From contig NC_012862.1 of the NCBI RefSeq assembly GCF_000026945.1, positions 496,001 through 560,000 on the forward strand: a DNA stretch of 64,000 nucleotides. Direction: 5' to 3'. Below, one piece after another: positions 31,033 through 45,522 of this stretch (its first letter is position 1; every line of letters begins with the position of its first letter). The notes under the pieces were generated by a model that did no database searches, was not told the DNA's origin, and saw nothing but the letters and a program-made list of their open reading frames with translations. This DNA comes from Candida dubliniensis CD36 (taxonomy: Eukaryota; Ascomycota; Pichiomycetes; Serinales; Debaryomycetaceae). A program made the position numbers and the translations under genes.

Positions 31033-32523
31033 CTATAAAATACCACTATCTTTAAGAGAATTTTCTAAAATTGTTTGCTTGACAGCTGCCATTACCAATT
31101 CAATGTTAGATGTATCAGTAGCTTGAGTAACATGAGGGTATATGTTCAACCCTGATCTATTCAATTTATTAAATCTCCATAAAATATATTTCACTCCATT
31201 AGAAATATTGGGTCCTCCTTTATAATCAGGGAAAAAATTCTCCAAGGGGGAATATTTTAGTTTTTCAGCAAACACATCTATTTTATTCAAAAATAATACC
31301 ACTGTAGTTCTGGCAAACCATCTTGAATTTACCACACTATCAAACAATGCTAAACTTTCCTCTAATCTATTGGTATTACTTTCTTCTAGTAAGAAATTAT
31401 CATATTCACTCAAGGCAACACAAAAAATAATTGTTGAAACATTATCAAAACAATTGATCCATTTTTTTCTTTCTGATCTTTGACCACCAACATCAAATAA
31501 ATTCATATTTAATCCATTACCAAGATCAAAAGTATAAGTGAAAATACCCGAAGTCTTCTTTCTTGTTCTCAACACATCCATAACATTTGGTTCATAATTT
31601 CCAGAAAGACATATTCTATCTAGATTAGAAAGAAAATAATCAGTACTATCAATTAAATAAAATTCACCTTGACGTTGAAGCATAAATTCTTTTACTTCTG
31701 GTGTCTCATAAACTTTCTTAATATTAATAGCAACATCAGCATTAAATGGTTGATTTGAGTCCAATGGATAATCATAATCTAAGATTTCATTCAACATATC
31801 GTATTCTAATATGTGTTTGCGATGTTTCGGTGGTTCATTGATGGCTGATCCATTTGTAATTGGAACATGATTGTTTTCACTGGTCAATCCTGTGACTTTC
31901 AAATCATCTTCACGATCTTCTTCAAGTTGAGGTGAATCGGGTTTTTTAATTAAATCAGGTTGTAAATCAATAATAGCATTTATCACATTCTTAATACAAT
32001 CCAAAATATTTTTATAAACAAATGGTCTATACTCTTCCAATTCATCTTGAGTATAACCATCTGAATGTAAAATCTTCATCTGTTTAACTATAGTAGATTT
32101 ACCACTTTCACCTGATCCCAACAACAACACTTTAACATCTTTACTTGGATTTGAATTTCCTGCTGCATCAACTGGGTTTGTTATTAGATTATTGTTTGCT
32201 GTGCCATTGGATAATTCTTGAGAATGCTTTTCTTTAAGGTGATGACCATTATCATTCAGACTATCAGAAGGATGTTTTAAAGTTTCGTAAAAATCAGAAC
32301 CATTTTTCAAAGTTCCATCAGCATTTGAATCAGTTGGTGATTGTGGTTGTTGCTGCAGGTGTTTTTCTTGCTGTTCTCTTTGTCTTTGTTGCTGTTTCTC
32401 CTTATTCTTTTGTTGGATTGCTTGCAGTTGTTGTTGTCGCTTACCTTGTGTCGATTGACCTGATTGTTGGTTTTGTGAAGTGCCGTTACCTTTATCGGCT
32501 GATTTTGAAGCACAGGAACCCAT
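31033..32523 (-). CDS. GPA2: G-protein alpha subunit Gpa2
   Basis: The protein has 496 aa. The N-terminus MGSCASKS fits N-myristoylation at Gly2 and palmitoylation at Cys4. After a Gln-rich extension of about 125 residues comes the P-loop GSGESGKSTIVKQMKILH, then the switch II motif FDVGGQRSERKKWINCF, the guanine-specificity motif FLNKIDVF and the TQATDTSN loop (normally TCAT). The helical domain carries a non-conserved insert (KPDSPQLEEDRED...). In Candida and Saccharomyces Gpa2 couples Gpr1 sensing of sugar or methionine to adenylate cyclase and filamentous growth. Two leucine-like CTG codons are not obvious. A long 2.1-kb upstream region fits complex regulation. Confidence 0.96.
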   Translation of the reverse strand: MGSCASKSADKGNGTSQNQQSGQSTQGKRQQQLQAIQQKNKEKQQQRQREQQEKHLQQQPQSPTDSNADGTLKNGSDFYETLKHPSDSLNDNGHHLKEKHSQELSNGTANNNLITNPVDAAGNSNPSKDVKVLLLGSGESGKSTIVKQMKILHSDGYTQDELEEYRPFVYKNILDCIKNVINAIIDLQPDLIKKPDSPQLEEDREDDLKVTGLTSENNHVPITNGSAINEPPKHRKHILEYDMLNEILDYDYPLDSNQPFNADVAINIKKVYETPEVKEFMLQRQGEFYLIDSTDYFLSNLDRICLSGNYEPNVMDVLRTRKKTSGIFTYTFDLGNGLNMNLFDVGGQRSERKKWINCFDNVSTIIFCVALSEYDNFLLEESNTNRLEESLALFDSVVNSRWFARTTVVLFLNKIDVFAEKLKYSPLENFFPDYKGGPNISNGVKYILWRFNKLNRSGLNIYPHVTQATDTSNIELVMAAVKQTILENSLKDSGIL

Positions 32524-34610
32524 AGTTTTAAAAAGATGGAATTAAAATCAAACGTGTAATGGGAATGATATACTGAGGAAAACAAATAAAATAGAAAAAC
32601 TAAGTGAAAAAAAAAAAAAATAATTGTAATAATAATAATAATAATAATAATCAGGTGGTACCAATATGAAGATGAATTGAGTCAATAATTGAATGTTGAT
32701 AGGTCAAAGTATACAAACGGATTTGAGTATTGGCTTCAACTTGATTTGACTCTTCTTTCAAAAAAAAAAAATAAAACTAAAAAACGATTCCAATTCAGTT
32801 TTGAAATAATGAACTGAGGTACAATAATAATAACGATGATTCAATAATAATAATAATATGATTTTATTTTATAAAACCAAAAAATGAAAAAATGAAAAAA
32901 AAAAATAAAATAAAATAAAAGTTACGACCAAAAGAATAACAGTAGAAGAATCAAAAAAAATGAGTTCGAAATTGAATTTTGAATTTGAGGTTGGAAAGAC
33001 TCAAAATTGGTGAGCAAAAGAACGAAATTGAGGAACTTGGAAGGGAAAGCAAAAAAAAAAAAAAAAAAAAAAAAAGAAAGGGGAACAAAACCAAAAAATT
33101 CCTTCTTCCAAATATATTAAGTAATATTGTAATATTACTGTTAATCAGTTTGTTTCAATGACAATTATTCTGCTTGCAATTAGATGTTTATTACCAAAGA
33201 AACAATAAATAGTCAATTTAAAGTATTTGGAAATGGAAGATTTTACCGATATTTAAAAATGTCAAATGATTCTCTCTCTCTCTCTCCTTGTTTTCTTGTT
33301 GGTTTGGTTTGGTTTGTTTTGTTTTTGTCTAATTTTTTTTTTTTTTGTTTGTGATTTACCAAAAATTGACAATAGTAATATAAAGGGAATTGATAATTTC
33401 TTTCTTTCTTTACCGTAATTTATACTATGTTTGAGCCTAGTTTGGATTTATTAAATGTCAAAATAATTTCAGTTATGTTTTTTGTTTTTCTTTTTTTTTC
33501 CTTCTCGTGTAATAGAAAATAAGAATCATCAATTTTTTTTAAAAAAATTAACCGAATCGATCATATGAAGATATAATTTCTTTAGTTTCATTTATTAATA
33601 CTTTCTTTAAAGAATCTTATAGTCCTTTAAAACCTTACTTTACTTTTTCGTTTTCATAACTTATTGTTGGAAATTCGAACAATCATATAATAAAGGTCAA
33701 TGGTAACTTACCATTACTTAATTTCCTTATTGTATTTTTGTCTCATGTAAATCTGACTTGTATAGGAAGGAAGGAAGGACACACACGAGAAAACTTGTAG
33801 ATTATAATCAAATCACAAAACCTCCTTGGCGATTCTTGCATTTTCTGTTATGTAAATTCCTGATATGTATGATGGTTATAGCAAATAATATTCAACCACC
33901 AAGTTATCAAACCAAAATCGGCACCTATATATGAAAAATTGTATAATTATATCCAAAATCAATTTGAAGCCACGGTATTTTATTACAGGTCTGACAACTG
34001 AAGTTTGGTAACCAAGAAGACAATCTTCAATTACATCGCAATATTAGGACGCGTTTTATCTAAAACAAAACAGCCGATGTTGTCAATTCAATTCAATTCA
34101 ATTCAATTTCTTCTTTCCTCTTTTTTTTTTTCCCCATTCTTCATTGGGTTAAAACATTAATTGTAGGAATTGATTATCCACATATTGATAAAAAGGGTAA
34201 GGCATGATAATAACAATAATGTGATTCTTTTCTTTTTTACAACCAAAAATGTTTCATATTTATTTAATGTTGTGAAAAAAATTCTTTGCTGTTGTTTTAA
34301 ATGAAACGGGATACTTTAAACTTTAATACATACGTTTCAGGTTTCAGGTTTTAAAAAAGTTTGTCAATTGCAAAACAGGTTTCAAACCATAAAACCAAAA
34401 AAACGGACAATGGAAGGGTTGAAACATGTTTTTGATAAAGATAAGATTTGGCTGATCTTTTTATTTTTTTTTTTGGTTGCAATATTTGACCCAAAACAAA
34501 AGGAAAAACATTTTCACTATTACTACAAATAAGCTTGAAACTCCTCTGTATTTCATTACAATACTATACTATATTACAAAACATAAACTATAACAGAACC
34601 CTACTCTATA
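32524..34610. other. long AT-rich intergenic region upstream of GPA2
   Basis: About 2.1 kb with no supported gene. It shows (TAA)n at 32626-32650 and 32825-32850, A-runs near 32606, 32889 and 33052-33075, CT repeats near 33273-33287, GGAA repeats near 33763, and five CAATT pentamers at 34084-34110. It must contain the GPA2 promoter; nothing suggests an RNA gene, though a long leader or ncRNA cannot be excluded. Confidence 0.6.
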
Positions 34611-35009
34611 CTATGGGGGAGAAAAACATTCAGGGTATTGTAACAATTGTAATTGCCAAGATTGATCAGAATTTAATTCCTTACACTCTTGTTGTATCAA
34701 TTTAATATAATAACATAAACATGATTTATATTGACCATTAGTAGTACCAGTGCCAGTACTATTGCTATTACCACTACCTCCATTACTTATGGTGCAGTTT
34801 TTTATTTTAAATGAAGTTGATTCAGATAATTTCATACATTCAATTATTGATCGATTATTAATGGCTTTACTGAAAATAGTAGTATATGGGAATAATTGTT
34901 TATCATCAAGAGGTTTCATGAATGATGGTGGTGAATTATTTGGACTGTTGTTGGAGTTGATATTGATTGCGAAAAAGCCTATCATCAAAGAGAACAATCT
35001 AATATACAT
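34611..35009 (-). CDS. hypothetical small secreted protein, 132 aa, six cysteines
   Basis: From the ATG at 35009 the protein has 132 aa. The start MYIRLFSLMIGFFAININS looks like a signal peptide. After a Ser/Asn/Pro stretch come six cysteines (IIEC, KNC, SCLC, QEC, PEC), an even number that suits disulphides, and a Gly/Ser/Thr/Asn linker (GGSGNSNSTGTGTTNG) with N-glycosylation sequons (NNS, NCT, NSS-like). The protein ends PECFSPP, without a GPI tail. Longer frames upstream need a TTG start. I recognise no family. It lies between GPA2 and CTK1, on the same strand. Coding potential is moderate: it could be a lineage-specific effector-like or wall protein. Confidence 0.6.
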   Translation of the reverse strand: MYIRLFSLMIGFFAININSNNSPNNSPPSFMKPLDDKQLFPYTTIFSKAINNRSIIECMKLSESTSFKIKNCTISNGGSGNSNSTGTGTTNGQYKSCLCYYIKLIQQECKELNSDQSWQLQLLQYPECFSPP

Positions 35010-35340
35010 TGTTTTTGAGAACTTTAAAAGTATAACCAAAAGAAGAAGATAATATGAAAACAAAAAAAAAAAAATATATTGAAATTGGTTTATAGACTTT
35101 CGTTCTAGTACTTATTTAGTAATGCTGTAGTATTTAGAAATTCTTAAATCTGGTTGAGTGTTTATACATTTTTTTTTTTTGGAATTTTGGTAATAATCAT
35201 TACATTTCTTGGTTGTATATACAAATATATTCGTATGTATGTTATGTATTATGACACAGAAATGAAATATTCTTCGAATTGAACTTGATAATGCGACACA
35301 ACCACACTCATCAACAATTGCCATTTTTGATAAAACATAA
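35010..35340. other. intergenic, upstream of the small secreted protein
   Basis: A 331-bp gap between the secreted-protein start and the CTK1 stop. It contains A13 at about 35063-35075 and T-runs near 35170. Open frames at 35112-35417 are shadows with the CTK1 end. No gene seen. Confidence 0.5.
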
Positions 35341-37158
35341 CTACGTTGTCTTGGTATCAATACTTTTCTCTTCCGTCTTATTATGTTGTTCTTCACTGTT
35401 GTTACCAATATTATCAATATTTTTCAGATCAATTTCAATTTCACTTGATTTTTTATTATCATCCCCATTTGCTAATTTTTCAGAATACGTTATAGCATCA
35501 ACAGACTCAATTTCCTTTACAGAATTAGTTGCACTTGCAACAGAAGCATCAGCAACAGCAGCAGATTTTTTACTAGCAGCCAATTGAGCATCTTCTTCTT
35601 CCTTTATTCTTTTTCTTTCGGCACGTCTTCTTTTTTTAGTTTCAAATTCATGCCATTCTCCTTGTATATCTTTCAAGAAATATAATGGTTCTGGTTTAGG
35701 ATCTTGTTGGAAATATTCATGATTTAATGCTTCTTCAGCAGTAGGTCTTAATTTAGGATTCAATTGTAATAATTGTTCAGCTAATTTGAATGCTTGTGGT
35801 GACATTGATTCACTATATTTTTGAGAAAATTTACTCTTGACATTAATTTTTGGTTTTAGCATTTCAAACCATGGTAATCTATCAATTTCTGGCCAATTTT
35901 GTAATGTTGGAGTCCCCATAATATTGAAAATTCGACATAATTGACTAACTTCATCCATACCTCTAAATGCTGCCATTTTACAATATAATTCAATCAATAA
36001 ACAACCAACACCCCATACATCTACTTCTCGTCCATAATCAGTAGCCCCTAATAATAATTCTGGTGGTCGATACCAAATAGTGATGACTCGATTAGTATAA
36101 TCTGGTTTTTCATTGGCATTAACTATTTTCATCGTACGAGCAAGACCAAAATCAGCAATTTTCAATCGTCCAATATTATCCAATAATATATTTGATCCTT
36201 TAATATCACGATGAATAATTCTTTTCTTATGTAAATAATTTAATCCTTCCATCAATTGTTTGAAGATAAATTTCCGATGACATTCTTGTAATTGTAAATC
36301 AGGATGAGTCAATAACCCGGTTAAATCATGATCCAAATAATCAAAAACCATATATATTTGATTATATTCAACCATCATTTCTAATAATCCAACAACATTA
36401 GCATGATCAAATGATTGTAATAATTTGATTTCTCGAATTGCCGTAATGGGGAATCCTTCCTTTTCTGATTCTAATCGTAATTTTTTCATGGCCACATATT
36501 CACCAGTTAATTTATGTTGAGCTTTATATACTTTCCCATATGTTCCTTCACCAACTTGCAGAACTCTTTGATATATATTGGGAGTATTTGTAGTCTTTAT
36601 ACAATAAATTTGTTCAAAAGATAATTTTTGTTTCACAATCACCAGTTGTCTTTCATTTCTATTTCTATTTCCATTTCCATTTCCATTTCCATTTCCAGTT
36701 CCATTTCCGGCTCCATCAATCTCTTTAAACCCTTGTCTTGGTCCCTTTGGAATTGCTATTCTATTGGTGTTCGATATGAAGTCACGTCTTTTCCGGAAAC
36801 TTGCTGGTCCCGAAGGCAACGGTCTTTTCATTCCAGATACATAAGATTGTTTTGGTCCTTTGGGTGGATTCACAACACCAAATGATGAAGATGATGACGA
36901 TGAAGAGTAAGTAGAATTCGATGATGATTCTCTATGTTGTGCCGGTCTATTTTCCTGTTGTTGTTGTTGCTGCTGTTGTTGTTGATATTGATCATTGTCA
37001 GGTCGATAATTATCCCTTTCTGCTAACCGTTTTGGTCCAGAAGGAATATAACTATCTCTTTCACGGTTGTCCCGACGTTGAGGTACATAAGATGATCGAC
37101 TTTGATAACCACTACGTTGTTGGTTCTTAGGGCCTCTTGGTCTATATCTATCTGACAT
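35341..37158 (-). CDS. CTK1: CTDK-I kinase catalytic subunit Ctk1 (CDK12/13-like)
   Basis: From the ATG at 37158 the protein has 605 aa. The kinase domain is at about 200-490: glycine loop VGEGTYGKVYKA, catalytic Lys in VAMKKLRLE, cyclin-binding PITAIRE helix, catalytic loop HRDIKGSN, ADFGLAR and a T-loop YTNRVITIWYRPPELLLG. The PITAIRE helix and the extended C-terminus (QDPKPEPLYF) match Ctk1 rather than Bur1 or Kin28. Ctk1 phosphorylates Ser2 of the RNA polymerase II C-terminal domain in elongation. The N-terminal 195 residues are low-complexity: Arg/Gly-rich PRGPKNQ, a polyGln run and a (Gly-Asn)n repeat. The C-terminal 115 residues are charged. Sequence upstream of the start is in frame but lacks an ATG. 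Confidence 0.93.
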   Translation of the reverse strand: MSDRYRPRGPKNQQRSGYQSRSSYVPQRRDNRERDSYIPSGPKRLAERDNYRPDNDQYQQQQQQQQQQENRPAQHRESSSNSTYSSSSSSSSFGVVNPPKGPKQSYVSGMKRPLPSGPASFRKRRDFISNTNRIAIPKGPRQGFKEIDGAGNGTGNGNGNGNGNRNRNERQLVIVKQKLSFEQIYCIKTTNTPNIYQRVLQVGEGTYGKVYKAQHKLTGEYVAMKKLRLESEKEGFPITAIREIKLLQSFDHANVVGLLEMMVEYNQIYMVFDYLDHDLTGLLTHPDLQLQECHRKFIFKQLMEGLNYLHKKRIIHRDIKGSNILLDNIGRLKIADFGLARTMKIVNANEKPDYTNRVITIWYRPPELLLGATDYGREVDVWGVGCLLIELYCKMAAFRGMDEVSQLCRIFNIMGTPTLQNWPEIDRLPWFEMLKPKINVKSKFSQKYSESMSPQAFKLAEQLLQLNPKLRPTAEEALNHEYFQQDPKPEPLYFLKDIQGEWHEFETKKRRRAERKRIKEEEDAQLAASKKSAAVADASVASATNSVKEIESVDAITYSEKLANGDDNKKSSEIEIDLKNIDNIGNNSEEQHNKTEEKSIDTKTT

Positions 37159-38818
37159 TTGGGATATTGTTGTTGATGATGAATAATGACTGATTGAACT
37201 TCGATGAAAAAAAAAAAACAAAGGAAAAAAAAAAAAAGCTGAGTGAGAGAGAGACAAAAAAAAAAGATGGTTTCCAAATGTAACTTTTTCTAGCTGGGCA
37301 AGACTGTATGGTGAATGTGGTCAAAAATAATAAAGCAAAAAAAGAGGTTTCTCCATATTGCTCTGTTCCGTTCAATTCAAACCCATCTTCTCTTGACCAA
37401 TTGATATCTTTCTCAAGTGATATTCACTCCCAAACAATCCTTTTCATCAAGTCATAGCATCAAAAAAAAATATGTAGGAAGATTTTACGAGTGGGAAAAA
37501 AATAGAACGCAACGTAATAACAAAAAAAAAAAAAATAGAGTAACAAAGAACAAATGGGGCGGCACCTTTACCCCAACAACCAACCAGCAAACTAAAAACG
37601 AAAAAAAAACCATGATGCATAGTGAACCCAATATGAAAATAATGTACCAAATGAAATGAAGAAAAACTCTAATATTGTTTTCTGTTGAAATGGTTGTGGT
37701 TGATTTATAATTGGTAGTTAATCCTCTTCGATTAGTAGTATATCTCTCTAGATTCTTTATGTTTTCCATATTCAATTGTCGTGATTTCACACCAATGATG
37801 TTGTTTGATCCACAATATGCGGGCGTAGTTTGTACTAACTATGTTGATTCTATTTACACCAACTTCATTCAAATAGGAATGCAAAAATAAATGAACATAC
37901 CCGTAAAACATTGAGTTAGAATTTATGCCCAAAAGATAGTCAGCTTTACAGGTCCCTTGGTCATTGTTGGTTTTGAAAAAAATCAACCACTTTCAATAAC
38001 ATGTTATATACTTATACCGGTTCCAGCTAAAACTCAAATTAAAACACTTTGTGTGGATGTAATACACATTTTCAAACTATGACTATTTTGGCAAATCAAC
38101 CTTCTCTATATTAAAAAAAAAAACAAATCATCTGATCTAACAGTATAATTATGAACCAAGTTTACAATAATGAATTCATATATCTTAACTTGTCAATGTT
38201 GATAATAAGAAGAAGTATATATATATATATATATATCAAAGAAAGTAGACAACAACTAAAAAACTTTTTTGATTGATGAATTTCTATATATATTTTTTTT
38301 TTCTGGCTAAGAAAAGAATAAAATTTGTATTATGATGATAATAGTGTGTTAACCCGGAATGGAAATAGTACACGACAACGAAGACGATGACGACCACCAA
38401 GAAGAATAATATTTTCTTTTGTGGTTATTTCACGCCCTCGTTTCATAATTTTATCACCAAGACAACCCTACAACTGAAATTGTATGATCAAATATTTTGC
38501 CCATACCCACAACGAGTAAGAATTTGGCAAACCACACACACACACAAATACTAGAATAATAACATAATTCGTTTTTAAGATTTGATTAGTGTGATTAGAT
38601 ATCATTTGAAAGTATTAGTGTTTTCTTTATTGCTTTAATTGGAATTAAAAGAAAAGCAGTACCAAAGCTTTATTGATTTTTATTCAAATTTTGATAGTTA
38701 TTAGATTTCCAATACCATCTACAACTTACAAAAGTTAACCATTCCCTCAATAACACATATATAATAGTTTGCTCTCCTCCATCCCTCCCTTTATATTCCC
38801 ATTACAAATCATAACTAG
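37159..38818. other. long divergent promoter region CTK1 / DUF1748
   Basis: A 1.66-kb gap. It holds several A-runs (37210, 37227, 37520), a (TA)n microsatellite at about 38216-38236, (CA)n at about 38535-38548, and a TACTAAC sequence at 37833 for which no donor or acceptor frame makes sense. Short frames here do not look coding. Confidence 0.6.
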
Positions 38819-39043
38819 ATGTTTAAAATGATTGGTAGATTAGCTCATATTTCTTTTGATTTAGTATTAATTTCCGGATTTTTAGCTGGTGTAAAACGTA
38901 CTACAGGAATAACTCCAAATTTAGATACTATTGAAAATAAAGATATTCAATATTATGCTACAAAATATTTGAATTTAGGTGAATCAGTATTTGATAATAC
39001 TGCAGCATTTTTAGGTAATTCTCAATATTTCACCAGGAAATAA
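38819..39043 (+). CDS. DUF1748 family small protein
   Basis: The protein has 74 aa (or 71 from Met4). It carries the DUF1748 pattern: a start (MIGRLAHISFDLVLISGFLAGVKRTTG, quoted in part GRLAHISFDLVLIS) with a hydrophobic helix, then TPNLDTIENKDI, a middle YATKYLNLGE and the closing VFDNTAAFLGNSQYF. Proteins of this fungal family are about 75 aa and conserved throughout, with no established function; the helix suggests membrane association. The length and end fit, so this is a real gene despite its size. Met1 and Met4 are both possible starts, and conservation in the family favours Met4. It is convergent with GFA1. Confidence 0.88.
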   Translation: MFKMIGRLAHISFDLVLISGFLAGVKRTTGITPNLDTIENKDIQYYATKYLNLGESVFDNTAAFLGNSQYFTRK

Positions 39044-39330
39044 AATTGGCCCTACCTGAAATGAAGACTTTTCCCTTATTAACATTCTTTCTAATGGGTT
39101 AATAAGAGACTGTGGAAGAAGCAGAAGGCTATTTTGTATGTTGATGTTTTTCGTGGTACTAATTGATTTATTTCTTATTTTTTTATTATTCTTTCAAGTG
39201 TATATATTTACATGTTCTTGTATCTAGTAATGAATATATTTATTATTATAGTTATATATCAAGTGAATCTTTAGAGTTGGTGTTACAATAATCAACTAAA
39301 AATGTTATAAACCGATAATAACAATATTAA

Positions 39331-39367
<37 letters not shown>

Positions 39368-39463
39368 AAACACTTGATATCCAAATTAACCTTTTCTATT
39401 TGACTCACTCCACACAGATATACAAACAAACTTATCCCCTAAACAATAAAAACATACACACCT
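39044..39463. other. intergenic between convergent DUF1748 gene and GFA1
   Basis: A 420-bp convergent gap with a 32-bp or so (AT)n microsatellite at about 39332-39364 and a TGACTCA heptamer at 39401-39407 that has no nearby promoter role. No gene seen. Confidence 0.65.
39332..39364. repeat. (AT)n microsatellite
   Basis: An uninterrupted AT dinucleotide run of about 16 units between two convergent genes. Other (TA)n runs lie at about 38216, 41789, 45405, 51057 and 62568. Confidence 0.95.
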
Positions 39464-43422
<3,959 letters not shown>

Positions 43423-44604
43423 ATGCTACGAGTGAACACACTAAGTAGATGTTTCAAAGAAATGAAATTTATGAGACCACTACCTTTTTATCGGTTCCAT
43501 TCATCAACAACTACTTCATCATCATCATCTTCTTCTTCTCCTTCATTACCAATAACAAATATTAAACGAGCCAGTAAAAATATTCCTAAAAAGAAAATTG
43601 GAGCTCAAAAACTTCGTCGAACTGATGATTCGAAATTCCAACATGAATCAGCCAGTTATATCTTATCATTATTAAATGCTAATCGTCAAGAAACTCCATC
43701 TCCTAAAGAATTAGAAAAATATTTATCAATAGTAACATCAGTTACTGTTGGTGATTCAATTGATTTTGATAAATTATTAACTCAAATTAAAGGATATGAA
43801 TATCAAATAGTGATATCTGAAGAAGTGATTAATATTCTGACTCTGACAACAAATTTAATGATATTATCTAATGGTACCTTAGTGGGATGGAATTTAACTG
43901 AAGAAGAAATTGTTAAATTTTTACCAATATTACAAGATTGTATTGAAAATAAATTTGATGCTTTTGAAAGTGAAGAAATTGATTGGATTGAATTAAAACA
44001 ACAATTACCTCAAGATCCATTAAATCAAGGAACTTCATATTTACATGGAGAAATCATGGTGATCCAAGGACCAACTATGGAGAAAAGATTATTAGATATG
44101 GCAGCATTTGCCATTGGATTATCTCGATCTACAAGATTATCAATATTAGAAACTCAATTAGAAGATTATTTACAATTAACGAAAAAAAATTCGGAAATAT
44201 TAGCTATGGGGAAACAAATTACTACTACTGAATCTGAATTTTTAAAATTAACTGGTCAATTATTTTTATTGAGAGGGAAATTAAATCTTTATAGTGAATT
44301 AATTGATACTCCAGATTTATATTGGAGTGAACCAACTTTAGAAAAAATTTATTATAGTATTTCAAAAATTTTAGATATTAATTCAAGAATATCAATATTA
44401 AATAGAAAATTAGATTATGCTACTGAAGAACAACGAGCATTTTTAAGTGTATTGAATGAAAAAAAGGGAACTAGATTAGAATGGATTATTATTTGGTTGA
44501 TTTTAATTGAAGTTTGTTTTGAAATTTTCCATTTTTATGAAAAATATGAAGAGAAACAAAATAAGAAAAAAAAAACAAAAGAAGTGTTATATGACAATGA
44601 ATAA
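43423..44604 (+). CDS. DUF155/RMND1-family mitochondrial membrane protein (Mrx10-like)
   Basis: The protein has 393 aa. The N-terminus (MLRVNTLSRCFKEMKFMRPL) is basic and hydrophobic as a mitochondrial presequence, then Ser-rich. DUF155 features follow: NLMILSNGTLVGWNLTEEE, TSYLHGEIMVIQG, DMAAFAIGLSRSTRLSILE, FLLRGKLNLYSELIDTPDLY, then a C-terminal membrane segment (WIIIWLILIEVCFEIF, about residues 355-372) and a Lys-rich tail. The family includes yeast YDR282C (Mrx10) and human RMND1, inner-membrane proteins linked to mitochondrial translation. Length, order of motifs and the terminal membrane helix all fit. It is about 1.8 kb from the divergent GFA1; exact orthology to Mrx10 is likely but unchecked. 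Confidence 0.88.
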   Translation: MLRVNTLSRCFKEMKFMRPLPFYRFHSSTTTSSSSSSSSPSLPITNIKRASKNIPKKKIGAQKLRRTDDSKFQHESASYILSLLNANRQETPSPKELEKYLSIVTSVTVGDSIDFDKLLTQIKGYEYQIVISEEVINILTLTTNLMILSNGTLVGWNLTEEEIVKFLPILQDCIENKFDAFESEEIDWIELKQQLPQDPLNQGTSYLHGEIMVIQGPTMEKRLLDMAAFAIGLSRSTRLSILETQLEDYLQLTKKNSEILAMGKQITTTESEFLKLTGQLFLLRGKLNLYSELIDTPDLYWSEPTLEKIYYSISKILDINSRISILNRKLDYATEEQRAFLSVLNEKKGTRLEWIIIWLILIEVCFEIFHFYEKYEEKQNKKKKTKEVLYDNE

Positions 44605-45522
44605 ATTTTTATTTGGAAATATCTTGTAAATAGTTATTAATTAGTCGAACATTGTTTAAAATGTATATAGAAATATTTAAAATTCAGAGTCCTAGTAGTA
44701 GTAGTAGTAGTTGTTGTTTCATTGGAAATGTTTGTTCATGCAATTCATGTTAAAAATCATCTCAAAAAATTGTTTTACATATATTTTTTTTTTTTTTTGG
44801 TTTCCACCACCACAAAACATTTTCCCATAACCAACTCAATTTAAACACACACACCCACACACCCACCCAACAGACATACACTAAGTACTTGATTTAGATG
44901 GTTATATAATTCCTCCTAACCATTTGATCAAATATTAATTGATACCTATGAATATACCCTCAAAAGTAGTTATTTGATGCGAAATAAACATCCACTTTAG
45001 ATTATTTTTTTTTTTTTTTTTTTGGCAAACCATTCAACACAGTTATGAAACAAAATGATACAAGTTATAATTATTTTAGATCAAAAAAAAAAAAAAATCT
45101 ATTAATTACAGATACCAAGAAGATAATTAGATCTTTCCCTAACATAAACTTGTTTATTATTTTTTTTTTTTTGAAGATTTCATTTAAAGAATTAGAATCA
45201 AGAAGAGTGGTTATACAATTTGAAACAAATTTGAAAAAAATAAATGACAAGTATAATATTCAATTATATAATAATCTTCTGTTTCAACTTAACCAGGGTT
45301 ATGAGTAACAATATCCATATCATGATATTCCGTGTTAATAATTGTTTCAGAATGTGTTCCTATGGAAAGTCAAATCCCTAATCTCCAAAAACTGAGCTAT
45401 AACTATATATATATATATATATATATGCATTATTTTCTTGGTTTATTTGGGGTTTTGGAAAACGTTAATCAAGACCAAATTTTCAATAGAATATCTACAT
45501 TCATTAAGGCTTATTGAGAATT
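44605..45522. other. intergenic, upstream of FGR23-like gene
   Basis: A 918-bp gap. It contains TAG repeats near 44696-44708, a T15 tract near 44783-44798, CACACACACCCACACACCCACC at about 44847, T-runs at 45006 and 45161, and (TA)n at about 45405-45425. The 87-aa open frame at 45045-45308 is A/T-biased and unconvincing. Confidence 0.55.

Noticed and set aside
37159..37257. Extension of CTK1 by 33 codons
   Set aside because: It would need a TTG start and encodes a Phe-rich stretch from A-runs; the ATG at 37158 is better.
37833..37839. TACTAAC branch-like sequence in the CTK1/DUF1748 gap
   Set aside because: No paired donor and acceptor give an open frame; probably chance.
39401..39407. TGACTCA heptamer near GFA1
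   Set aside because: Lies between two convergent 3' ends, so a Gcn4 promoter role is unlikely.
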